NCBI GenBank assembly: GCA_002633005.1
Contig: NMRA01000139.1
Coordinates: 814,075 to 878,074, forward strand
Direction: 5' to 3'
Length of the DNA stretch: 64,000 nucleotides
Origin: Phoronis australis
Lineage: Eukaryota; Phoronida; Phoronidae
A program made the translations under genes and the position numbers. Of the stretch, positions 47,701 through 54,112 are shown one piece after another (positions within the stretch are counted from its first letter, which is position 1; each line of letters opens with the position of its first letter). The notes beneath the pieces were generated by a model. That model searched no databases and was not told the DNA's origin. It saw only the letters and a program-made list of their open reading frames with translations.

Positions 47701-49346
47701 ATTGACTATAATTTGTCTTGTTTACGTTTACTACACGTGTAACATGATATTAAAATAAAATGCTAATTTCCTTCATCCTGTTTCGTGTAGTCGTGCGTAA
47801 TTGCTGGAAAGTTCATTTTGTTTCCGCTTACTTACCCTGTAGCCGCGAAATTTCCCCAAGCTTTCATCATTTGCCTGCTTAGGACCTTTTCTTCGTCTGT
47901 TGCACCAGCATTGCCTCCAGCGTTGACGAGGTCTCCAAAGACGTACTGAATCTCGTCCCCATGTCCACCGAAAACCCAAGTAGGCCAAGGGAGTATCCTC
48001 ACAGCTGGAGTGTGGGTGAAGACATAAAAATACACCGATTTCTTCGCGTCTACAAGCCAGTCTGCAGTTTGCTCAATATCAAAAACCATGCGATCTGTTT
48101 GAGCTTCCAGATAGCTCACTTGATAGACGTTAGAGGTGATGTCTCGCGTATAAGTGTACACCACGGTGGCGAGTACTTTATCAGGGTTCAAAGGATAGAA
48201 CAACTTTATTGTTTTCCTGAGCTCGCTTTCAAACATTGATTTGGTCATAGTTACTTGGCCTTTCAGGACAGGTCCAGGAACGAAGCCTACACCGTCGTGT
48301 CTGTTGCCCCCGAGTAAAACATCTACGTCTCCTATCTGTCCAGTTTTGAACAAGAGACCGGGCTCGATTGGTAGGATATCGTCACCATAATAAGGAACGA
48401 TAGGGTTCTTTGCCAGTTTGGCAACGGCCCAAGCCTGAAATAGGGTACTTGACGGCAATTCCCGAAGACAGGCTAAAGTCTCCGTCGCCGTTGCATTGTC
48501 GCACCCAGCCTGCTTTGCAATTATTTCTGACGCCTTGTACCCTTCACCAACGGTCAGGAGGTGTTTGTAGTAGGCGGTGCCGCTTTGAAATATCGCTCTC
48601 TTAAATAAATTGCGAGCCGGAGGACTAACCGTCAGTAGCGCTGTACTTATGCTTCCTGCGCTGTTCCCGAATACGGTGACTCGATCGGGATCTCCTCCGA
48701 ATAAGCCAATGTTTAACTTTACCCAATTTAACGCTTCTATCTGATCTCGAAGGCCAATATTTGTCGAAGCACCAGACGTGTTTACACTAATAAAGCCGAA
48801 GATATTGACGCGGTAGTTGAACGTGACCACGACGACATTACCGTGCACGGCGAGCTGTGTGCCGTCTGAGATCATGCCTGTACCCCATTTGAAAGCCCCA
48901 CCGTGAATCCAAACCATCACAGGTAAAGTCCCAGAGGCGCCAGATTTCCCTGGGGAGAATATATTTAATGTTAAACAATCTTCACTCGTGCGATTGTGGT
49001 GGTAATACACATCCATGTATTCCTTGGTAAAAGCCACGGCTTCGAGCGACTGCACGCACATATCACCATAGCTTGTCGCGTCTCGGACTCCTTGCCATGA
49101 AGTCATTGGCTGTGGAGCTTTAAATCGCAAAGGTCCAACTGGAGGCGCAGCAAAAGGCACCCCGAGAAATTTCGTCACCGTGCTACTTTTCGACGACCCA
49201 TCGGTTACCACAGCGTCATCTGTAATGCCTTTGAGTTGACCAGATGATATGGTGACTACAGGGTACGTGATGGTACAGTCGAGAAACGGTGTCCTCGACA
49301 GCACTGCTAATAACACAAGGGCAGTAAGACGCTGTCTTGGCGTCAT
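14595..49346 (-). CDS. Membrane-anchored tandem carboxylesterase with two esterase domains (type B, bile-salt-activated lipase/cholinesterase-like)
   Basis: Nine exons, read 5' to 3' on the minus strand: 49346-47836, 42376-42105, 41577-41343, 21635-21496, 20799-20061, 19914-19708, 16859-16669, 15795-15715 and 14782-14595. All junctions are GT-AG and phase-compatible, and the 3564 bases close to 1187 residues. A signal peptide (about 1-24) precedes esterase domain 1 (about 25-560), with HGGAF, GNSAG (Ser229), NRHDG (Asp351) and GGHGDE (His462). Esterase domain 2 (about 575-1085) has HGKAY, GQSSG (Ser761), NHHDG (Asp883) and EGNHLEE (His994). A helix lies at about 1138-1162, followed by a 25-residue tail with NPTY. 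Asp as the acid residue resembles bile-salt-activated lipase. Exon 42376-42105 carries the C terminus of domain 1 and the N terminus of domain 2, which makes this one gene. The protein should be an ectoenzyme; its substrate is unknown. A TATA-like GTTTTATAAG lies at 49393-49384, 38 bases before the ATG. Confidence 0.87.
15715..15795 (-). CDS. Esterase gene exon 8: extracellular stalk
   Basis: The acceptor is CACAAAACAG and the donor is ATCG|GTACAG, phase 1 to 1. The 26 codons give TTTNSPPVTWDPKEDGS, an acidic Ser/Thr/Pro stalk. If the donor is not used, the frame continues for 16 codons to TGA at 15670-15668, which would give a soluble form. Confidence 0.65.
16669..16859 (-). CDS. Esterase gene exon 7: C terminus of domain 2
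   Basis: The acceptor is TTTATTCACAG and the donor is AAATG|GTGAGG, phase 2 to 1. The translation reads NPNIGYTIPIVWPSFDSQEK, then SYLELS and VMEFWNTL, the standard esterase C terminus and homologous to the first half of exon 42376-42105. It then runs into a membrane-proximal linker with one cysteine. Confidence 0.88.
17357..17497. mobile_element. MITE family A, copy 2
   Basis: Same orientation as the copy at 7973. It shares AGTCACATGTTCTCATTCAA, ATCTCACGTAATCTC and TTTTAGCGAGGTCGTAGCGT. The ends (TTTAGTAACGC and GCGTTACTGAA) are inverted repeats. It lies in an esterase gene intron. Confidence 0.75.
19708..19914 (-). CDS. Esterase gene exon 6: domain 2 catalytic histidine
   Basis: The acceptor is CAAATTTCAG and the donor is CACGG|GTATGA, phase 2 to 2. 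It encodes VYLYSFKHRS, LPTWVEGNHLEEGYYVMG (His994) and SYWINFAKHG. The donor falls at the same residue and phase as the donor after domain 1 (FAATG). Confidence 0.93.
20061..20799 (-). CDS. Esterase gene exon 5: domain 2 nucleophile and acid residues
   Basis: The acceptor is CTTGTTTCAG and the donor is GCAAG|GTATGT, phase 1 to 2. The 245 codons carry DQQLAIDWV, FGGDPKKITLVGQSSGAVTA (nucleophile Ser761), VIAQSGS and IIGSNHHDG (acid Asp883). This is the core of the alpha/beta hydrolase fold. Confidence 0.95.
21496..21635 (-). CDS. Esterase gene exon 4: domain 2 oxyanion-loop segment
   Basis: The acceptor is ATACTTGTAG and the donor is TTTAG|GTGAGC, phase 2 to 1. It encodes LPVMVWIHGKAY and VIVVTINFRMGALG. 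The usual HGG(G/A)F oxyanion motif is HGKAY here, with Lys686 in place of glycine, which may weaken or alter catalysis by domain 2. Confidence 0.93.
21858..22095. mobile_element. MITE with CAGAGGCGGATCTAC termini, just upstream of gene 2
   Basis: It begins CAGAGGCGGATCTAC and ends GTAGATCTGCCACTG, a 15-bp imperfect terminal inverted repeat. The interior has a G-run/C-run foldback. TAACG precedes the left end and follows the right end, a possible short target duplication. The superfamily is uncertain (hAT-like at best). It ends 60 bases before the proposed start codon of gene 2. Confidence 0.7.
22156..22429 (+). CDS. Gene 2 exon 1: signal peptide and N-terminal region
   Basis: ATG at 22156 opens MSRNSEEPLNVLLLFVVIIM, a plausible signal peptide, followed by about 65 residues with a helical look (VWNAINRRLWNIERDF) and an NST glycosylation site. 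The donor is TACAAG|GTATTT in phase 1, exactly as needed by the FTP exon at 26991. The link to that exon rests on phase and position only. The intron is 4.6 kb, and another exon could lie in between. Confidence 0.55.
22156..37683 (+). CDS. FTP lectin - 4-Cys - TSP1 - transmembrane receptor-like protein, gene 2 (complete, nested)
   Basis: Exons: 22156-22429, 26991-27230, 28228-28455, 30106-30294, 31353-31544, possibly 32898-32966, 34011-34134, 36200-36270 and 36647-37683. The frame closes at 807 residues (784 without the optional stalk exon). Order: signal peptide and N-terminal region (1-91), FTP/F-lectin domain (92-247), 4-Cys module (248-310), TSP1 (312-374), stalk, transmembrane helix (about 411-433), and a cytoplasmic tail of about 370 residues with an extreme Arg/Lys/His block. 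Extracellular exons are all phase 1-1. It is a tandem paralogue of the gene at 1729-10249, sharing exon order up to the membrane, but the tails have diverged beyond recognition. It lies wholly within the third intron of the minus-strand esterase gene. The least certain parts are exon 1, the optional stalk and the donor of exon 36200. An AATAAA at 38420-38425 could end the transcript. Confidence 0.83.
24290..24412. mobile_element. MITE family A, copy 3 (inverted, shortened)
   Basis: It reads CGTTCAGTAAAGCTGAGACC at the left and GGGTTACTGAACGC at the right. The reverse complement aligns with the copies at 7973 and 17357, including TCGCGAAGTC. It lies in gene 2 intron 1. Confidence 0.7.
25590..26880 (+). 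pseudogene. Dispersed repeat with decayed THAP zinc-finger domain, copy 1
   Basis: It is homologous over its length to 45680-47440. The coding remnant shows EAAKKAG and, in another frame, KHLSVCGRHFVDSDFSDE, typical of the C-terminal half of a THAP domain (C2CH finger). Frameshifts separate the pieces. THAP domains occur in P-element-type transposases and host proteins. No transposase catalytic region is seen. It lies in gene 2 intron 1, ending about 110 bases before the FTP exon. Confidence 0.6.
26991..27230 (+). CDS. Gene 2 exon 2: N-terminal half of FTP/F-lectin domain
   Basis: The acceptor is ATACTTTCAG and the donor is TAGCAT|GTGAGT, phase 1 to 1. VNLAYKRKTHQTG, MKAVDGDMNGDFAADSCTHTG, PEWTVSIG and VHHVMITNR match the start of fucolectin-type domains (NLA.gk..q, a.DG....sC.hT, W.vdLg, v..v.itNR). 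It joins exon 28228 as NRILAYYRLNNF. Confidence 0.9.
27307..27386. mobile_element. MITE family B, copy 1 (80 bp)
   Basis: Termini GCATGGGCGCCGCA and TGCGCCACCCATGC are near-perfect inverted repeats around a G-rich centre. It lies 77 bases after the FTP exon of gene 2. Related copies are at 39208 and 41893. Confidence 0.65.
28228..28455 (+). CDS. Gene 2 exon 3: C-terminal half of FTP/F-lectin domain
   Basis: The acceptor is ATTTTCCCTAG and the donor is CCCG|GTGATT, phase 1 to 1. RLNNFAVYTVQDK, CYHFRGVFPNGTRLLTC and EEYLTLCEVAIFD complete the domain. It aligns with 1729-1944 of gene 1. Confidence 0.9.
29791..30032. mobile_element. TA-flanked MITE, 242 bp
   Basis: The left end GGGCCCGTTTCAACGAAAC and right end GTTTCTTGGAACGGACCC are imperfect inverted repeats, flanked by TAT and ATA as expected for a TA target. 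The interior has repeated CTTAA/TTAAG tracts also seen near 2.5, 5.95, 25.0 and 47.5 kb. It ends 73 bases before gene 2 exon 4. Confidence 0.6.
30106..30294 (+). CDS. Gene 2 exon 4: 4-cysteine GWYKPGT module
   Basis: The acceptor is AACCATTTAG and the donor is TTCA|GTGAGT, phase 1 to 1. GWYKPGTRDMNSFVDV, four cysteines and EKCTIPP match the exon at 3084-3269. A MITE ends only 73 bases upstream of the acceptor. Confidence 0.83.
31353..31544 (+). CDS. Gene 2 exon 5: thrombospondin type 1 repeat
   Basis: The acceptor is CTCACTGACAG and the donor is CAAG|GTACAT, phase 1 to 1. WGDWGACTATCRGATRQRN, EVCIEP and GKPCPH, with six cysteines ending in PPC, give a canonical TSP1 repeat. It aligns with 4178-4357. 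Confidence 0.93.
32898..32966 (+). CDS. Gene 2 possible stalk exon
   Basis: The acceptor is ATATTATTGCAG and the donor is CACAAG|GTTGGT (weak), phase 1 to 1. It would add 23 polar residues with an NETS glycosylation site (RSNTNPDRILPNETSGKD) between the TSP1 repeat and the membrane. The frame also closes without it, so the exon is optional. Confidence 0.35.
34011..34134 (+). CDS. Gene 2 transmembrane exon
   Basis: The acceptor is ATTGGTTTCAG and the donor is TCCAG|GTAAGG, phase 1 to 2. RNDSSVEIW leads into VPMIITASLLALVLGGAG with CFLYI, then HDKKSR as a stop-transfer signal. Same phases as 8239-8374. Confidence 0.9.
36200..36270 (+). CDS. Gene 2 first cytoplasmic exon
   Basis: The acceptor is CTTCTTTAG (phase 2). 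RAQKKGRGRADGDKEKKN is strongly basic. The chosen donor is TTCT|GTAAGG (phase 1). A second phase-1 donor, GACG|GTGATA, would end the exon at 36234. Both keep the frame of the last exon, so alternative donors are possible. Confidence 0.65.
36647..37683 (+). CDS. Gene 2 terminal exon: arginine/lysine-rich cytoplasmic tail
   Basis: The acceptor is TTTATTGCAG (phase 1) and the stop is TAG at 37681-37683. An acidic start (ADENKQLNDNKEEEYLLSDS) is followed by an SRRSSRRSRRS-type block and about 25 nearly uninterrupted Arg/Lys/His residues. Then come IMKALGIEDMDP, a Gln/Glu/Asp-rich middle, and a basic C terminus ending PGYDFPGII. The basic block resembles a nuclear localisation or acidic-lipid-binding segment. 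No tail homology to gene 1 is visible beyond basicity. Confidence 0.83.
38420..38425 (+). terminator. Possible polyadenylation signal of gene 2
   Basis: AATAAA lies about 740 bases after the stop at 37683. It is the first clear hexamer I find downstream on this strand. Confidence 0.25.
39208..39276. mobile_element. MITE family B, copy 2
   Basis: TGGGCGGCGAGGTATTGAAA at the left and CTATGGTGCGCCGCCCA at the right form inverted ends, with a G-run/C-run centre. Confidence 0.6.
40195..40845. repeat. Dispersed repeat of about 680 bp, copy 1
   Basis: Aligns with 53452-54112 from a C-rich tract (CCCACGACCCACAACCC) through TACGTTAACGT, TACTCGTT and GATACTTTTTAG to a CTTAATTGCAAAAACAGG end. No coding frame. 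It lies in the large esterase intron. Confidence 0.75.
41343..41577 (-). CDS. Esterase gene exon 3: domain 2 N-terminal part
   Basis: The acceptor is CCTTTTTAG and the donor is GTCAG|GTAGGC, phase 1 to 2. The sequence contains EEYLGIPYAAPPVRWRAP, a YGAQC cysteine and SEDCLFLNVFVPSG, all landmarks of type B carboxylesterases. The 3' intron is 19.7 kb and contains the whole opposite-strand lectin/TSP1 gene 2. Confidence 0.93.
41893..42033. mobile_element. MITE family B, compound copy
   Basis: GGGGTGGCGCAGCACTGAAA recurs as GGGTGGCGCAGCATTGAAAA about 70 bases later. The right end is GGTGCGCCACTCATG. This looks like two copies in tandem or one inserted in another. It lies between esterase exons 2 and 3. 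Confidence 0.65.
42105..42376 (-). CDS. Esterase gene exon 2: end of domain 1, linker, start of domain 2
   Basis: The acceptor is CGCCCTTGCAG (phase 2) and the donor is GACG|GTTTGT (phase 1, weak). The first part reads NPNLIDP, then TWMKYTKE, YLEF and MAFWREVVPEV, which is the usual C terminus of the esterase family (NPN..WP.Y..YL..FW). After a short linker with one cysteine it continues GDTVVHTKNGALLG, the usual N-terminal strand pair of the next esterase domain. This exon is the physical proof of the tandem arrangement. Confidence 0.88.
45680..47440 (+). pseudogene. Dispersed repeat with THAP-domain remnant, copy 2
   Basis: The open stretch 45849-46172 reads NYGGAEKAGISFFRRSREPE, FRRWLAVVKKERY and VCGRHFVDSYFSDEF, a near-complete THAP domain. 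Its N-terminal cysteine pair is unclear, and an upstream frame break follows the shared start. It aligns with 25590-26880 but has an extra segment of about 0.45 kb (around 46.59-47.03 kb). It lies in intron 1 of the esterase gene. Confidence 0.65.
46801..46970 (+). repeat. 60-bp tandem repeat, 2.8 copies
   Basis: The period is exactly 60 bases. The unit contains CGGGCCTGATCGGGTTCCGA and GCCACTGGCCGGGATAACAA. It is GC-rich compared with its flanks and lies inside the extra segment of THAP-repeat copy 2. Confidence 0.95.
47836..49346 (-). CDS. Esterase gene exon 1: signal peptide and nearly all of esterase domain 1
   Basis: Translation starts at ATG 49346 (MTPRQRLTALVLLAVLSR, a signal peptide). 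The in-frame upstream codons are open but have no other ATG near. The single 1511-base exon runs through FLGVPFAAPP, SEDCLTLN, HGGAF, GNSAG, FGGDP, NRHDG and GGHGDEIQYVFG. It ends in AACFAATG-like context at donor ACAGG|GTAAGTAAG, phase 2. Reading through the donor gives an immediate TAA. Residues 87 and 124 are the usual disulfide cysteines. Confidence 0.95.
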
Positions 49347-51555
49347 GCCGTCAGTTTGCTTGATAACCAATACTTATGGTCGTCTTATAAAACTTACACT
49401 GTCTCGTATGCTTGCTGGGTAGCAGAAATCCAGTTTTCAATTGACACCTACAAGGATGTCGTTAAATGTACCTACTATGTCGTAGTAAATAACTCGTTGA
49501 CACACGTGACAGATCACAGAAAGAACAATCAATATACACCGGTAAGGTTCAGTGATTCACTGACGGGTGACCCTCGTTTCTCACCAGGTCACCTGAGGAA
49601 AACACCTGTTACGTCGTATTAAAGATTAGACAGATTAATGTTATAAACACTTGTTATTCTGGCAAGGCGTCGGTATAAATTTTACAATACCCGTAAATTT
49701 TACTAACAGTAATGAAAATGGTGTCGATTTTTAAAGGCTCTCGATACACTCGTTGGACCACTGACGTCATTCAATTGTAGCGGCCAGTAAATTGTTGAAA
49801 AATTCTTTTTCAAGTGCTGAATAAGCAGAGTAGGTCAGTGACCCGGACTGGCCGATACACTGAAGCGAGCCATTAGTTGAATGGTATGCCTGTTATCACT
49901 GCACATATTCCTTATACAAGTCCGTTCCAGCGTTGCGAGTGTGCTCAAGTGACATTCACCGGCAATTATTAAACGTGCTTGGCTCGCCTTAACCGCTGGT
50001 CAGCTCGCCATTGGCGAATTCTTAGCGGCACTGGCGATGGCAGAGCAAAGTCCATTCGCCAACTTCGCGAATACTTTTGCAGCTTGACAATAAAAAATAA
50101 TTTCAGGAAACCTACTACTGTGTCGTCTCACAGTCAGCTGGAATCAAGTCGCGCCGGTGTACCCCCGCCGTAACCCGGGGACTAGGAGGGAGCCTCTACC
50201 CACTGTTTTGGTCCTAATCGTACACCCGGAGAAACTGTTTGGCTAATAATTTTTGAAAATGGCTAAAAATTTTCAAATGCTTTAGCCATTTTGGCCAATA
50301 CCTTGAGAAGTCTAGCGCGGGCCTAGTTTTGCCAGCAATATGGCCTATTTTTGTGTTCCCGTGTGCCCGTAAAATGTGCCCCCCCCCCAAACCATATTTG
50401 TCGTTAGAGGGTGCAGTCATTGTCGCGAGAGACCAAACCAGGTAAAACAAAAACCATGCCCTCTGTCACAAGGCTGCGTCAGAGGAGAGGGCCGGGAAAG
50501 GGTTTGTAAGCCCAACTATCTCATCCAGTATGATTCAGCCTTGGATGTGTTTACATTTTATCACAAATATATTTTTAAGCAAAAACACTCGAATGATGAC
50601 ACCCACAGCATCTCTTCATCAATAACCAACTGAGGATTTATAACACAGTCTAGACCGCCTGTTTATAAGGAGAACAAATGGAATGTGAAATAAGGAGTGG
50701 TTTTGAAAATCGCCAGTTTAAAATAAAATTATTGTAACATTTAAAATTGTCTTTTAAAGTTATGTAGTCGTATCTTATCGATCAGTCTGTACATTTAATA
50801 AAAACTATGGGAGTTCACTTAGCAAAAGTTTAATATGTTTTCCGCAATTAGAAATTAAATTCCGTAGAATTTGATTTGGAGCTCATACCAAGATGTCACT
50901 AATGCGATCACGTGGTCTGGTGTTTGTGAAAAGTTAGCCTAAAAGAAGGCACATCCATGGCAGAAATCCGGTTTTAATAACATGACCAAATTTTGCATGA
51001 TATATAACTAAGTCTGAGATATTTGGTAGGACTTTGAAATCAATTTTGTTGACTTGAATTAAGTAAACCGAGAAGTCCTTCATTCAATGAATTCGAATTG
51101 GCCGTTCTACCACAAAGTAGGACACAAAGAAGACTTGACTTGTGATATCGCCATGCCATGGTCATTCATTGATGTCGTGTGATAGTATTCAATGCTGCAT
51201 TGTTTTTTCAGACTGTGCACATGTAACCTGTTTACTAAAAAATCAAATTGTTTAAGAATTAAACCGTGTCGTAAAACAAGTATTTTCAGGCCTAGTGCAA
51301 AAATATGTCGAACCCGTAAACAGTTACTGCTTTAAAACAATGCGTAATTTAGAAAATTTTCAAAAGGTTATTTTATTAGAAATGACAAAGTATCTAGTTT
51401 AACCATGGGTTTTGAGTCGTTTTCTTTTTGTTAATGTGCACACTCACTTCACGCCAATTATCGGCAAAAGCAAAATCGGAAATGATGACAATAGGTTTGA
51501 CTTCATTGTCATTCATTTTACATATATAGATATTTTTTATTTTTTCACTTAAAAG

Positions 51556-51685
51556 CTTCTCATTTGAACTGAGCCTTTCTCAAATAAATGAGCTTGGGAA
51601 AAATAAATTGTCAGCGCAATACCACATTAATTTAGTCTTCTTTCCAAGTTCGTTTATCTGAGAAAGGCTCATTCCAAATGAGAAG
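51556..51685. mobile_element. Hairpin MITE, 130 bp
   Basis: The left arm CTTCTCATTTGAACTGAGCC runs on to AAATGAGCTTGG. The right arm is its reverse complement, with ATCTGAGAAAGGCTCATTCC and AAATGAGAAG, giving arms of about 43 bp. No coding potential. Confidence 0.75.
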
Positions 51686-52464
51686 GTGATCCTTGTTCTT
51701 TCTTTATGCAATGTTTACTTGTTGCTCAGATACCTTTTTTCTTAATTTGATTTGAACAATTAATCTCATCAGTAGTAGTTACCGATATAACCGTGAAATA
51801 ACAGTTTAAAAATTTAAAAGCTTACCTTGTAAAAAGTATAATCCAACACTTTTTGCATTGTACATGCCAATTTTCCCACCCTTGGCAGCCTTTCCCTCTT
51901 TTTGAATGTTTTCGCGCCAGCCCACTACACTGTTAAAATGTACAGCTTTTTGACACAGGGCGACACTGACATATTACCATAATTTCCCAAGTGACATAGC
52001 ACTTTTCTCCCCTTCGACTAAAAAGAAAAAAAACGGGCCGTTTCATGAATTTTTGAGGAACTCACCTTGCCCATTTGACACCCAGATGCCCCCTTTTTAT
52101 CGGAATGTCCCGTTCAGTTGCCCATTTTTTTCATTTCCCAAATTTGACGTTCCAGCTTCCAGAGAGCACTTCGTGAAAAATGCGTTAGGAAACCAGTGGT
52201 CGCTGTACATGTAGTTAGACAATGCTTCTTTACATCAATCGGTGTCACCGTTCTCCTTTTATAGCCCAAAGTTGATTTAAGCTCACATCGTGAGGTACAG
52301 ATCTATTATCACATTAGCGATGTATGCAGAACAATGAAATATTGCTGCATGATGCTTCAGAAAGCTATTCGACCACCCGGCGTGTCTGTGGCTCTAATTG
52401 TCACGAGAGCACCAAAAGGTCGACTCTAGGGTCACTGTTTCAGATCTTGAAAAAATTGCAATTA

Positions 52465-52528
52465 AAGTTTTTGAACATATCTCACCAGGCTGTATGAACA
52501 CATCCTGCTGAGATATGTCCAAAAACTT
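52465..52528. repeat. Short hairpin, arms about 25 bp
   Basis: AAGTTTTTGAACATATCTCA is mirrored by TGAGATATGTCCAAAAACTT. It lies in a gene-free region. Confidence 0.7.
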
Positions 52529-53451
52529 CATTTGATTTTGGGCCATTGTATTTTAAGTCAGAGAGTCATGAATATTTTGGCCCAAAATAGCCAATTTCGT
52601 TTCAAAATGGTTCAGTTAGTGAAATTGTTTTAAAACGACTGACGAGAACGGCAAAAATAAAACGTTATAATGTTGATGTAGACATTGAACCTCTCTACCA
52701 GAAGACAATCTTCGCTTTGAGGAGTATCTTTTACCCTTTACTGGAGAGACATAATTCGGAAATTTTTGCCTAATTGTGTGTATTTGATTATTAGCCATTT
52801 TTGAGGTGCTTTTGGGACCAGTTTGCGTGGTGCTGGTGATTTTCAATAATATTTGCCATCAGTTTGGTGTTTGAACAAGAAAATAAAAGTGGATTTTGTT
52901 TGTTTTCAAGCAACACGAGATAGAACGGACATACCATAAAGCATTTTACAGTACCTGACTACGGAAGTACGTAGTTGTATCGCGTAAACCTCATAAAAGG
53001 GCTTCATTAATTTTTGCAAATATGATTCTATGATCAGTGGACTTCAATTTTTAGATAGTTCTTGCTACTGGTAGCCTCCTGGTGGCAGTTTCTATAACTA
53101 GATTCCTTTGGTGAAATTGCAAGGAATTTCGCCAAACCGGTCCGTCGTAGAAACGATGGCACATGCATGTTTGAAACGACGTTGCGACATCAATCAAACA
53201 TTCCTTACGATATAATGTTTTCTGTCTACTATTCTACTTGACGATGACTTCGATTAATATCGAAACGCCGCTTACATGCTGCACTCTAGCGTCATGTTTG
53301 TTTTCCACTTCTTGCTTCAAATTTGGCCAAAACTAATGTTATTTACATTCATGTTTCGAATGATTCTAACCTGTGCTGCCCCACCAGTGACAGGTTTAAT
53401 CATTTTAGAAACCGTTATTATTTCCAACCCCGTCAACGGATTGTTCTAAAA

Positions 53452-54112
53452 CCCTCTCGACCTCTCTAACCCACACCCAACGACCCCTTCAACCCACAAT
53501 CCCAAACGACCCACAACCGCCGAGACCCACTACCTGCGTCAACAGATGTGTCTGCTATTTTTTATATATTCCATAATCACATTACGTTAGTGAGTGACTT
53601 TCCCATAATTCTTAACTACAAGTACACGCAAATCTGCTCTGGCTCAACTTTGGTAGTTAAAACGTAAAGTTGCGTATGAACATGATATGAAATAGTGAAC
53701 TGTGAGCCTTCCACGCGCGGCTAACAATCGCCCTGTTCTACTAAAATTAGGAAGAGAGTACGTTAACGTGAATGGACAGCCACAATTTCACATTTTACTT
53801 AATATTTGCTTTCTGTTGTGTACTCGTTTACATTATACTCCAGGTAACGATGAGATACTTTTTAGTTAACAGCTTTTCAAGATGTATTTACTGAAGAAAT
53901 TAAATATTCGTCGATTCTTCGCCTTCTCCCAAAAGCTTGGATCTACCTCACGTAACGCTGATGAGCACACGGAACGACATTTAAAACGTTAGTAGGTCAT
54001 CGATATGATTTGATCGCATTGTTTTTTTTCTTCGTTTTTGAGGGCTTTCAATCTTTCCGAATCGACTTTCTTAATTGCGAAAAACAGGTAAAACCCAGTC
54101 CAGTTCACGACC
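53452..54112. repeat. Dispersed repeat of about 680 bp, copy 2
   Basis: Second copy of the repeat at 40195-40845, same orientation, with small indels. A third, weaker relic with CGACCCCCACACCTTTCGAC and GACCTGTGGCA is at about 61880-62040. Confidence 0.75.

Larger units (their letters stand above)
42377..47835. other. Esterase intron 1
   Basis: A 5.46-kb intron between the large first exon and exon 2 of the esterase gene. It contains THAP-repeat copy 2 and its 60-bp tandem repeat. The 166-codon open frame at 44545-44045 has no recognisable domain and no paired splice partner. Confidence 0.6.
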
